A stretch of 64,000 nt of DNA, from the NCBI RefSeq assembly GCF_000807775.2, contig NZ_CP047385.1, positions 3,596,001 to 3,660,000 on the forward strand, in the 5' to 3' direction. Under the pieces are notes generated by a model. It was not told the origin of the DNA and did no database searches. It saw only the letters and a program-made list of their open reading frames with translations. A program made the translations under genes and the position numbers. The stretch comes from Pandoraea fibrosis (lineage in GTDB: Bacteria > Pseudomonadota > Gammaproteobacteria > Burkholderiales > Burkholderiaceae). Below, in pieces: positions 16,046-22,976 of the stretch (the stretch's first letter is position 1; every line of letters begins with the position of its first letter).

Positions 16046-16651
16046 GTGCCCGCCCATTCCCTCGGATATACCGTCTTTCGCGACATGCGTCGTATCGCGT
16101 CGGGCTCGCTCGCCGATGCGGCCATTGCCTTTCAACAGGCGATGATTGCCGATCCTCACGCTTGCGTCCTGATCTTCGACAACCTGACCGGAGACACGCG
16201 CGATGTCGACGTGCGCGGCTCGGCGGCCGACATTCGGGCGCGGTATCCCACGCCGACAGTAAGCGCGGCACCGGCCGTACCCGATGAGGCGCCGGCCAAA
16301 GGGCGAGGCCGCCCCAAGCTCGGCGTGGTCGCGCGCGAAATCACGTTGTTGCCGCGCCACTGGGATTGGCTGTCGGAGCAACCGGGCGGGGCGTCCGTCG
16401 TGTTGCGCAAGTTGGTGGACGAGGCACGTCGCAAGCACGCTGGGCGAGACCTGCTGCGGCGCGCACAGGAGCGGGCCTACAGCTTCATGTCCACCATCGC
16501 GGGCGATTTGCCCGACTTCGAAGAAGCGTCGCGTGCGCTCTTCGCTCACGACATCGACGCGTTGGGCACTCGCATCGCCGGCTGGCCTGAGGACGTCCGC
16601 ACCCACTTGCTGCGACTCGCGTCCACGGACGATCTTGTCGACGCCGCCTAA
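16046..16651 (+). CDS. DUF2239 family protein, possible autoregulator
   Basis: A 201-residue soluble protein of family DUF2239. The N-terminus (1-65) has a mixed alpha/beta pattern (GYTVFRDMRRIASGSLADAA, CVLIFDNLTGDTRDVDVRG). After a flexible linker comes KGRGRPKLGVVAREITLLPRHWDWL followed by two helices (ASVVLRKLVDEARRK), which looks like a basic strand-helix-helix, similar to ribbon-helix-helix DNA-binding domains, and the C-terminus is helical. I chose the GTG at 16046 because CCGGAG lies about 7 bp upstream; a TTG at 16022 is the alternative and has none. The gene stands alone behind the CCCGGG operator pair. Function is not established; DNA-binding autorepression is my inference. Confidence 0.82.
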   Translation: MPAHSLGYTVFRDMRRIASGSLADAAIAFQQAMIADPHACVLIFDNLTGDTRDVDVRGSAADIRARYPTPTVSAAPAVPDEAPAKGRGRPKLGVVAREITLLPRHWDWLSEQPGGASVVLRKLVDEARRKHAGRDLLRRAQERAYSFMSTIAGDLPDFEEASRALFAHDIDALGTRIAGWPEDVRTHLLRLASTDDLVDAA

Positions 16652-16653
16652 GG

Positions 16654-16702
16654 CGGCTTGAGGCAACATGAGGCGGCTTTGACTTAAGCCGATCTCAAGC
16701 CG
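16654..16702. terminator. Nested inverted repeats after the DUF2239 gene
   Basis: CGGCTTGAG (16654-16662) pairs with CTCAAGCCG (16694-16702), and inside it CGGCTT (16674-16679) pairs with AAGCCG (16686-16691) around TTGACTT... bases. The two stems are mutually compatible as a branched hairpin directly after the stop. No T run, so termination is uncertain. Confidence 0.4.
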
Positions 16703-16841
16703 ACCGACCAGGGGCGTGCATCACGCCCCGACTCCCTGATTTCACTGCTCACCGGGCGGCCCGCCGCCCCGGATAGGGCACCGCTTTGCCTGTCGTTTGT
16801 ATCCCCTTTCCGTTCATGACATGACTCAGGAAACTCAGACC

Positions 16842-18272
16842 ATGACGCAACAAATCTCCACACCTCCAGCGCCGCCGCGGCCACTCTGGCGCACGTGGCT
16901 CATGATCGCCGTGCCGATGATGCTGACCAATGCGCTCCAATCCATTGCGGGCACGGTCGACGGCATCTACCTCGGCCACCTGATCGGCATCGACGCGATC
17001 GCTGCGGTCTCGGCGTTCTTCCCCGTCTTTTTCTTTCTGCTGGCTATCGTGATCGGCCTGTCGGCCGGTGCGACGGTCATGATCGGACAGGCGTGGGGCG
17101 CACGCGACCTGGCCCGGGCGAGAAACATCGCCGGCACCGCGCTTGTGATGATGTGCGTGGCAGGTGCCGTCATCAGTGTCGCCGGCGGCCTGTTCGCCAC
17201 ACCGCTCATGCGGGCCCTCGGCACGCCCGCCAGCGTGTTCGACGCCGCAACCGACTACGCGCGCTGGATGCTCATCGGCATGCCGATCGTGTTCTTGCTC
17301 TGGCTGACGACCTCCATGAGTCGCGGCACGGGCGACGCGATCTCGCCGCTCTTCACCTTGTTGATTGCGACGATGCTCTCGCTCGGCTTCACGCCAGCGT
17401 TCATCTACGGGTGGGGCCCCTTCCCCCGGCTCGGCGTTGCCAGCGCCGCGGCGTCGACACTGCTTGCCTTCGCCATTGCGCTGTTGTGGATGGCGACTGA
17501 CTGGCGTCGCAAATCACACCCGCTCGCGCCCAATCGGGATCTGTGGCGCGCCGTTCGCTGGAATCCGGCACTGGCACGCGGCATGTTGCGCATCGGAGTG
17601 CCGGCAGCCCTGCAGATGTTCACGATGGCCATCGCCGAAATGGCACTCCTCGGCATGGTCAATCGCCATGGCGCGAACGCCACCGCCGCCTACGGCGCCG
17701 TCACCCAGGTGATGAGCTGGTTACAACTCCCCGTCATGACGCTGGGCATTACCGCATCGATTCTCTGCGCACACGCCATTGGCGCAGGTCGCAGCGAACG
17801 CATCGGCGCCATCGTGCGCACCGGCTTTCTCTGCAACCTCGTCTTGACGGGAAGTCTGATCGTGCTGGTCTGTCTTGCCGCCCCCACCATCATGCGCGGC
17901 TTTCTGACGGACCCGACGGTACTCGCGCTCGCCACGCACCTGCTCTATATCGTGGCGTGGAGCGTCATGCTGATGGGCATGACGGCGATCATGGTCGGCG
18001 CCATGCGGGCGAGTGGAAAGGTGTGGATACCGATGTTGCTTGGCGTCGTCGGGCTACTGGGGATCGAAGTGCCCGCCGCGCTGGTTTTCGAGCGGATCGC
18101 CGGACTCACCGGGATCTGGTGGGCGTATCCGCTCGCTTTCGTCGCGATGTTCGCGATGCAGGGCCTGTGTTATCGCGCCTTCCGGCGGGCATCGTGCCGC
18201 GCCCAGAAGAACATCAGCATGCCGGCACAGGACAGCAAGACACCGACCCAACCGGTCGACGTCCAGCCGTAA
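16842..18272 (+). CDS. MATE family efflux transporter
   Basis: A 476-residue multidrug and toxin extrusion protein with about 12 transmembrane helices in two similar halves: N-half MIAVPMMLTNALQSIAGTVDGIYLGHLIG, C-half from about 240 (ALQMFTMAIAEMALLGMVNRHGANATAAYGAVTQ). Family members exchange cationic compounds for H+ or Na+. AGGAAA lies 9 bp before the ATG at 16842; an in-frame ATG at 16821 is the alternative. The last 34 codons are antisense to the end of the neighbouring MFS gene, so the C-terminal tail after CYRAFRRA is probably unconserved. Confidence 0.9.
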   Translation: MTQQISTPPAPPRPLWRTWLMIAVPMMLTNALQSIAGTVDGIYLGHLIGIDAIAAVSAFFPVFFFLLAIVIGLSAGATVMIGQAWGARDLARARNIAGTALVMMCVAGAVISVAGGLFATPLMRALGTPASVFDAATDYARWMLIGMPIVFLLWLTTSMSRGTGDAISPLFTLLIATMLSLGFTPAFIYGWGPFPRLGVASAAASTLLAFAIALLWMATDWRRKSHPLAPNRDLWRAVRWNPALARGMLRIGVPAALQMFTMAIAEMALLGMVNRHGANATAAYGAVTQVMSWLQLPVMTLGITASILCAHAIGAGRSERIGAIVRTGFLCNLVLTGSLIVLVCLAAPTIMRGFLTDPTVLALATHLLYIVAWSVMLMGMTAIMVGAMRASGKVWIPMLLGVVGLLGIEVPAALVFERIAGLTGIWWAYPLAFVAMFAMQGLCYRAFRRASCRAQKNISMPAQDSKTPTQPVDVQP

Positions 18273-19384
18273 CCGGCAGAAATCGCCACGCCACCGAGCC
18301 ACGCACCGGCGGCGTTGGCCATATTGAATGCCGAATGATTGAGCGCCGCCGCCAGTGTCTGGGCTTCCCCCGCGACATCCATCAGACGAATCTGCAAGGC
18401 CGGTCCGATGATGATGATGGTGCCGATGGCCAGCACGTTGACACCCGCCAGCCACGGACTTGCCGACGTGAAGGTAAACGCGCCGAGCAGGAGCGCCGAC
18501 CAGATCAGTGTGCCGCCGATCGCGCGCATCAGCGATGCCGCTGCCACCAGACGCGGCCCCACGACGGTGCCCGCCACCATCCCCACGCCAAACAGCGCGA
18601 GATAGAACGGCACCCAGGTTTCGGGGACACCCGCCACCTGCATGAGCGTCGGCTTGATATAGCTGAACACGGCGAACATGCCGCCGAAACCGATGGCGCC
18701 GATGCCCAACGTAAGCCACACCTGCGAGTTGCGCAGGGCATTCAACTCGCGCAACGGGCTCGCCCCGTGCGGTGCCGGAGCATTCGGCACCCAGCGCCAG
18801 ACCATCACTGTCGTGATGGCGCCAATGATGCCGACCAGCACGAACGCGGCACGCCATCCGAGCCACTGACCGAGGCCGGCGGCCAACGGCACACCGAAGA
18901 GCGTCGCCAGCGTCAGACCGAGCATGACCTGCCCCACGGCGTGAACACGGCGATGCGGCGGCACCAGCGACGCCCCGACCAGTGCCGCGACACCGAAATA
19001 GGTGCCGTGCGGCAAACCGCTGAGAAAGCGCAGCACGATCAGCGCGAGATAGTTCGGCGCCAGCGCGCTCGCTAGATTGCCGACGGCAAACATCGCCATG
19101 AGCGCAATCAGAAACGCGCGACGCGGCAAGCGCACCCCCAACACGGCGAGTAATGGCGCACCGATCACGACACCCAGCGCATAGGTGCTGATCGCATGTC
19201 CGGCTTGCGGGATGGTGATGTTCAGACCGTGGGCTACATCGGGCAACAGACCCATGATGACGAATTCGCCCGTTCCGATACCGAAGCCGCCCATGGCGAG
19301 CGCCACGAACGAAAGCCAGACGGGAATGGACGACTGAGGCACTGCTTCGGCAGCCTCAGCAGGCAGAATTTGGGGGGCACTCAT
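18170..19384 (-). CDS. MFS transporter, DHA1 family (AraJ/YdhP-like)
   Basis: A 404-residue major facilitator with 12 predicted transmembrane helices. TM1 carries the DHA1 sugar/purine-efflux-like signature GGFGIGTGEFVIMGLLPDVA and the TM2-3 loop has GVRLPRRAFLIAL. Members of this group (AraJ, YdhP, NepI) export sugars, nucleosides or drugs; the substrate cannot be told. The ATG at 19384 begins MSAPQILPAEA; the 25 codons upstream in frame do not resemble the family, and the ribosome binding site is weak. It is convergent with the MATE gene and overlaps it by 103 bp. Confidence 0.88.
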   Translation of the reverse strand: MSAPQILPAEAAEAVPQSSIPVWLSFVALAMGGFGIGTGEFVIMGLLPDVAHGLNITIPQAGHAISTYALGVVIGAPLLAVLGVRLPRRAFLIALMAMFAVGNLASALAPNYLALIVLRFLSGLPHGTYFGVAALVGASLVPPHRRVHAVGQVMLGLTLATLFGVPLAAGLGQWLGWRAAFVLVGIIGAITTVMVWRWVPNAPAPHGASPLRELNALRNSQVWLTLGIGAIGFGGMFAVFSYIKPTLMQVAGVPETWVPFYLALFGVGMVAGTVVGPRLVAAASLMRAIGGTLIWSALLLGAFTFTSASPWLAGVNVLAIGTIIIIGPALQIRLMDVAGEAQTLAAALNHSAFNMANAAGAWLGGVAISAGYGWTSTGWVGVLLSCAGMLMFFWARHDARRKAR

Positions 19385-19680
19385 CGGGATTCGGGATGAC
19401 AGCCACTGCGGGACGGCGGGTGCCCGCAACGGCAAAGGAAACGGCATCGGGTACTGCACCGGCTACCAATGTCGATCGATGTCGAACCATCGGAGCAGCC
19501 CCGTTCAAGGATGCCGATTTTACGCCAGACGAACCAATCCTGCAGCGAGCGCGCTGCAACGCAACATCATCAAAACTTCACACTGACGCGCAACTCTCCT
19601 CGAAATGGCAAATTTCACCTTGCAACGCAATAGACATGCCGCCTCGACCCAATCCTGCCCGGTAGATCCGCCGTGCCCAT
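19385..19680. other. Non-coding stretch between MFS start and terminator
   Basis: About 300 bp upstream of the MFS gene. I see no gene, repeat or clear promoter; short frames here have no ribosome binding site or recognisable product. Confidence 0.5.
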
Positions 19681-19709
19681 AAAAAAACCGGCCCAGTGGG
19701 TGGGCCGGT
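19680..19709 (-). terminator. Rho-independent terminator of the chaB transcript
   Basis: ACCGGCCCA and TGGGCCGGT form a perfect 9-bp stem with a 5-base loop (19687-19709). On the reverse strand it is followed by a run of T (19687-19680), the classic intrinsic terminator pattern, about 130 bp after the chaB-like stop codon. Confidence 0.85.
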
Positions 19710-19714
19710 AAGCT

Positions 19715-19752
19715 ACGGTTGCGCTCCGGCTGCGGGAACCGGAGGCAACCGT
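19715..19752. repeat. Long hairpin adjoining the terminator
   Basis: ACGGTTGCGCTCCGG and CCGGAGGCAACCGT form a 14-bp stem with a single bulged base around a 9-base loop. It lies immediately upstream (on the reverse strand) of the terminator, in the 3' untranslated part of the chaB-like transcript, and could stabilise the mRNA or be a small structured RNA end. Confidence 0.6.
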
Positions 19753-19840
19753 ATTGGGGGGCAACGGTGAACGGCCTATTTCTGCATGCGACGGGCAGCC
19801 GATGACGCCATGGCATGTGCGCCGTTCCCGGAAATGCCGA

Positions 19841-20083
19841 TCAGTGATGCGACTTCTTCGCGTGCCACTGACCGGACTTTTCGTCCTTTTCGTAGGTCGA
19901 CTTCACCGCGGTCCAGGCCACTTTGTGTGCCGTTTCTTCGCGCGATTCATGACCACGACGCTCGCCGGGATCGCGGTACTCGTCCCAGGCGGAATTGAAC
20001 GCCTTGAGGTAAATCTCCTGGGCATGCGCCGGCAAGTGATCCTTGACGCTTGCCGGCAGATCGTGAGTCTGACGATAAGGCAT
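19841..20083 (-). CDS. ChaB family protein
   Basis: An 80-residue basic protein that starts MPYRQTHDLPASVKDHLPAHAQEIYLKAFNSAW, the ChaB signature, followed by a Lys-rich end (AWTAVKSTYEKDEKSGQWHAKKSHH). ChaB was named for a neighbour of the E. coli cation antiporter ChaA; its own role is unclear and it is often found in stress clusters. AAGGAG lies 8-9 bp before the ATG at 20083; an upstream in-frame ATG has none. First of a run of small reverse-strand genes; it ends in a strong terminator. Confidence 0.9.
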   Translation of the reverse strand: MPYRQTHDLPASVKDHLPAHAQEIYLKAFNSAWDEYRDPGERRGHESREETAHKVAWTAVKSTYEKDEKSGQWHAKKSHH

Positions 20084-20181
20084 GGCGGTGTCTCCTTGCA
20101 TACGGCCCCCGAGGTCAGGCGGAGGCCGTTGGTGAAACTTCGGTCATACCGGCGAATCGCATCAGGCGAGTATCGCCGGCG

Positions 20182-20337
20182 TCAGATGTGCCCCATGAGC
20201 ACCAGTACCAGCACGATCACAACGACAAGCCCCAGACCGCCGGACGGGTAGTAGCCCCACCCTCGGCTGTGCGGCCACGCAGGTATCGCGCCGATCAACA
20301 ACAGAATCAGAACAATCAACAAGATGGTGCCAAGCAT
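20182..20337 (-). CDS. DUF3309 small membrane protein
   Basis: A 51-residue protein with two hydrophobic segments: GTILLIVLILLLIGAIP at the N-terminus and LGLVVVIVLVLVLMG at the C-terminus, joined by AWPHSRGWGYYPSG. This is the DUF3309 pattern. A strong GGGAGGAAAG lies before the ATG at 20337. It sits between the ChaB and Pro-rich genes. DUF3309 proteins are common in soil proteobacteria beside stress genes; their function is unknown. Confidence 0.88.
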   Translation of the reverse strand: MLGTILLIVLILLLIGAIPAWPHSRGWGYYPSGGLGLVVVIVLVLVLMGHI

Positions 20338-20390
20338 GACTTTCCTCCCTTGCCGATCCGACCATTAGCAGTGCGTGCGCACCAGAGCCG

Positions 20391-20630
20391 TTATGCCCCG
20401 CACTCCCCACTTTCCACGGCAACGTATTTACCAGGAGGCCGAAGCGGCGGCTCTTCCACTGGAGGATCCAGCGGTCTGTCAGGCGGGGGCATCGGCGTCG
20501 GTTCGTCCTCGTCGGGAGGGGTCTTCGGCGGCGGTGTCCCCGGCGGCTTGCCTGGGTCGTAAGGCTCAGGCAAATGTGCATACAGGCCGGGGGCCTGCGT
20601 CAGCCGGCAGATTTCAATGGGTCTCGGCAT
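20391..20630 (-). CDS. Small proline-rich hypothetical protein
   Basis: A 79-residue protein beginning MPRPIEICRLTQAPGLYAHL and followed by a low-complexity stretch very rich in Pro, Glu and Asp (KPPGTPPPKTPPDEDEPTP, PPVEEPPLRPPGKYV). No signal peptide or membrane segment. The ribosome binding site is poor (GAGAAAT) and the frame continues upstream antisense-like through the PRC gene, so the start and even the gene are uncertain. It fills the gap between DUF3309 and the PRC-barrel gene in the same direction. Confidence 0.5.
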   Translation of the reverse strand: MPRPIEICRLTQAPGLYAHLPEPYDPGKPPGTPPPKTPPDEDEPTPMPPPDRPLDPPVEEPPLRPPGKYVAVESGECGA

Positions 20631-20649
20631 GAGCAAAATTTCTCGCGGC

Positions 20650-21081
20650 TCAATGCCAATACGGGTCGACGGTGTAATACGTGTGCACCTGCTCGGCCCA
20701 ATGCAGGTCGGCCATGCTCGGCCAGTGATCTTTGTCGAAGCCCGGCGCCTTCTTGAGCGCTTCCTTGTCGATGTCGAGAATGAAGCGCTTGTTTTCGACG
20801 TCGAGCTGCAACGCGTGCCACGGAATGGCGAACAGCTTGTCGCCCATGCCGAGAAAGCCGCCGAACGACAGCACGGCGTAAGCCACCGTACCGCGTTGCA
20901 CATCGAGCATGATGTGCTTGACCTTGCCAAGGCTCTCGCCGGCAGGGTTCACAACGTCTTCGGCGTCGAGCGTGTCGGCGGCCATCACCGACGGCCCGGG
21001 GCCGTCAGGCAGCTTATGGGACGCACCTACGATGCGCGCGCCTGGTTGGGCCATCGGGCCTCGACCGGTTTGCATAGTCAT
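20650..21081 (-). CDS. PRC-barrel domain protein
   Basis: A 143-residue protein with a PRC-barrel at about 30-110: DTLDAEDVVNPAGESLGKVKHIMLDVQRGTVAYAVLSFGGFLGMGDKLFAIPWHAL, then VENKRFILDIDKEALKKAPGFDKDHWPSM and a C-terminus ending VDPYWH. The PRC-barrel is a small beta fold found in the photosynthetic reaction centre H subunit and RimM; stand-alone versions of this type are common stress-response proteins. GAAGGAGA lies before the ATG at 21081. It lies within the stress cluster, 67 bp from the BON gene upstream. Confidence 0.9.
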   Translation of the reverse strand: MTMQTGRGPMAQPGARIVGASHKLPDGPGPSVMAADTLDAEDVVNPAGESLGKVKHIMLDVQRGTVAYAVLSFGGFLGMGDKLFAIPWHALQLDVENKRFILDIDKEALKKAPGFDKDHWPSMADLHWAEQVHTYYTVDPYWH

Positions 21082-21148
21082 GATTGTCTCCTTCGTCCAG
21101 TGAAGTCGAGGCGCGGGAATTCGCGCCATCGACGTGGCGAAATCCGCG

Positions 21149-21508
21149 TTACTTCATTACCTTGATGTCGTCCTTGACGTCGACCACACCGTCAACCCCC
21201 TTGACCGTGTCGACCACGAGGGTACGTTGCGCCGACTGCGGTACCGAGCCGGTCAGATGCACGACGCCCTGATGCGTGGTCACGTGAACCTTCGTCGACG
21301 GCACGTCCTTCTTGGCGAGCAGCTCGGCCTTGACCTTTGCAGTCAGCGCCGAATCGTCGATCTTGCGGCCGGTGTCGCTCATGACGCCGCTGGCGCCGGA
21401 GTTATCGGCGATCTTGATGATGCCGCCCTGATCGAGGGCATGGGCAGCGATACCCGTCGTTGCAAGTGCGCCCGCCATGATGAGTTTGAGCAGATTCGAT
21501 TGTTTCAT
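21149..21508 (-). CDS. BON-domain periplasmic protein (OsmY-like)
   Basis: A 119-residue exported protein: signal peptide MKQSNLLKLIMAGALATTGIAAHA, a short linker, then one BON domain (about 50-117; DDSALTAKVKAELLAKKDV, VHVTTHQGVVHLTGSVPQSAQ, DGVVDVKDDIKV). BON domains bind phospholipid membranes; OsmY has two and is induced by osmotic stress. GGGAGGTC precedes the ATG. It heads the PRC/Pro-rich/DUF3309/ChaB group and may share its transcript. Confidence 0.92.
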   Translation of the reverse strand: MKQSNLLKLIMAGALATTGIAAHALDQGGIIKIADNSGASGVMSDTGRKIDDSALTAKVKAELLAKKDVPSTKVHVTTHQGVVHLTGSVPQSAQRTLVVDTVKGVDGVVDVKDDIKVMK

Positions 21509-21733
21509 TGTTGACCTCCCGAAATTGAGTCGTCACATCGGTGGCATTGCTGCCTTGGGTGTCACCTCCTGCACGCGAGCGTGCGGCACCCTGCGACGAC
21601 CGAGTCATTGGTGAACCCTCTTCTCACCCGGAGATACCCGGTCCTGCCTTGCTTCGGAATCCAGTGCGCGAGTCATGCGAAACCACGCTCCCGCGCCCCG
21701 GATCTCCGGATGTCCTAAACCGCGTGCTGTCCG

Positions 21734-22690
21734 TCAGATCTTGTGACCTTCCTGGCTCTCGCCCGGACGGCTCATCGCCTTGTCGCGCCGCTCGTGCAGC
21801 CGGTTGTCCACGCCACTTACACCGGCGACTTTCGAGACCACCGTCTGCACCACATGCTGCATCCAGCGCTCGGGGACATGGCCCGTGAGCAACACCAGTC
21901 CGGATGCCACCGAGATATCGACGTGCGAGACGTCGAGATCGCGGGCCTGCGATAACGCAAGGCGAACGGCGTCGCGAACTGCGATGTCGGTGGACGACGG
22001 GCCACGCGAGCGGGCGTGAACGGTGGCATTTGCCATCTCTTGCGGCTTGCCCCTCACGCTCGTCTTCGCGTGCCCTGCTTCGTCGCCACCACGGCCCTTG
22101 CTCCCTGTGGCCTGCCCGGCCTCGCCTGACATTGCTTTGCGTTCACTATCGTTGCGCTCAGGTGACGCTTCAGCCCCCTGCGTACCCTCTGGCCAGTCGA
22201 CGTGTCGCGATTGCGACGGACTCCTGACGGGTGAGACGGCGTCCAAAGCGTCGCGGCCAGTACCTGCGTAGTCGTCATGCGGGCCGTATGCGCTTTGCCG
22301 GCCAAAGCGGGGATGTGCGCCCGGCGCAGCATTCGCCGGCCCGTAACCGCTCTCCTCGCCGTGCGCGATCTCCGGGGCATACCCGTGACCACCGCCAACC
22401 TGCGTGTCGCCCTTGCCCATCTTGCGTTGCTTCGCATCGGAGGCGCCCAGCCATGCCGGATCGTTCTGCGTCTGAGCATGCGCCGTCTGCGCATCGCGAG
22501 CCGCCGACTGCCGGGCTTCGTGCGTTTGTGCATCCGCAGCGCTTTCCGATGACGACGGCGCCGACGCTTGCGCGCCGTTCGTCTCGGCGTCACCGTCTTC
22601 ATGCGTCAGTGCGTGCTGCTCGTGCTGCGCCCCTGCGTCCACCGTCCTGTCCTGAGACGACTTCCGCGCTGGGGGGATACGCTTCGCCAT
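21734..22690 (-). CDS. BON-domain protein with long disordered N-terminus
   Basis: A 318-residue protein. Residues 1-235 are low complexity, rich in Ala, Ser, Gln, His, Glu and Gly with no hydrophobic segment and no signal peptide; the last about 75 residues form one BON domain (DIAVRDAVRLALSQARDLDVSHVDISVASGLVLLTGHVPERWMQHVVQTVVSKVAGVSGVDNRL). GGAGG lies before the ATG at 22690. Single C-terminal BON domains behind long hydrophilic arms occur in Burkholderiaceae; the role is unknown. It is 225 bp upstream of the OsmY-like gene on the same strand. Confidence 0.85.
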   Translation of the reverse strand: MAKRIPPARKSSQDRTVDAGAQHEQHALTHEDGDAETNGAQASAPSSSESAADAQTHEARQSAARDAQTAHAQTQNDPAWLGASDAKQRKMGKGDTQVGGGHGYAPEIAHGEESGYGPANAAPGAHPRFGRQSAYGPHDDYAGTGRDALDAVSPVRSPSQSRHVDWPEGTQGAEASPERNDSERKAMSGEAGQATGSKGRGGDEAGHAKTSVRGKPQEMANATVHARSRGPSSTDIAVRDAVRLALSQARDLDVSHVDISVASGLVLLTGHVPERWMQHVVQTVVSKVAGVSGVDNRLHERRDKAMSRPGESQEGHKI

Positions 22691-22976
22691 GACAACCTCC
22701 TCGACTGCCGTCCGTGCTGTGGTAACTGGCACCGAACTTGTTGAAATCGATTGTAGATAGCCGGTTTCATCCGGCGAATCGGCGATATCTGAAAGATGTG
22801 TAGGCGGACGCTGGCAAGCGAGGCAGCATCGCATTGACGGTGATCTTCAGGCGGAAAATTCGACTAAAAATCAATGACTTGAAAAATCCAGCGAAGGGAG
22901 TTTGGAAGGAAAGAAATTTGGCATCGGCGAGAAATACGTACGGATGCCGTCAGCACCATCGGACAATTCCTATGAA

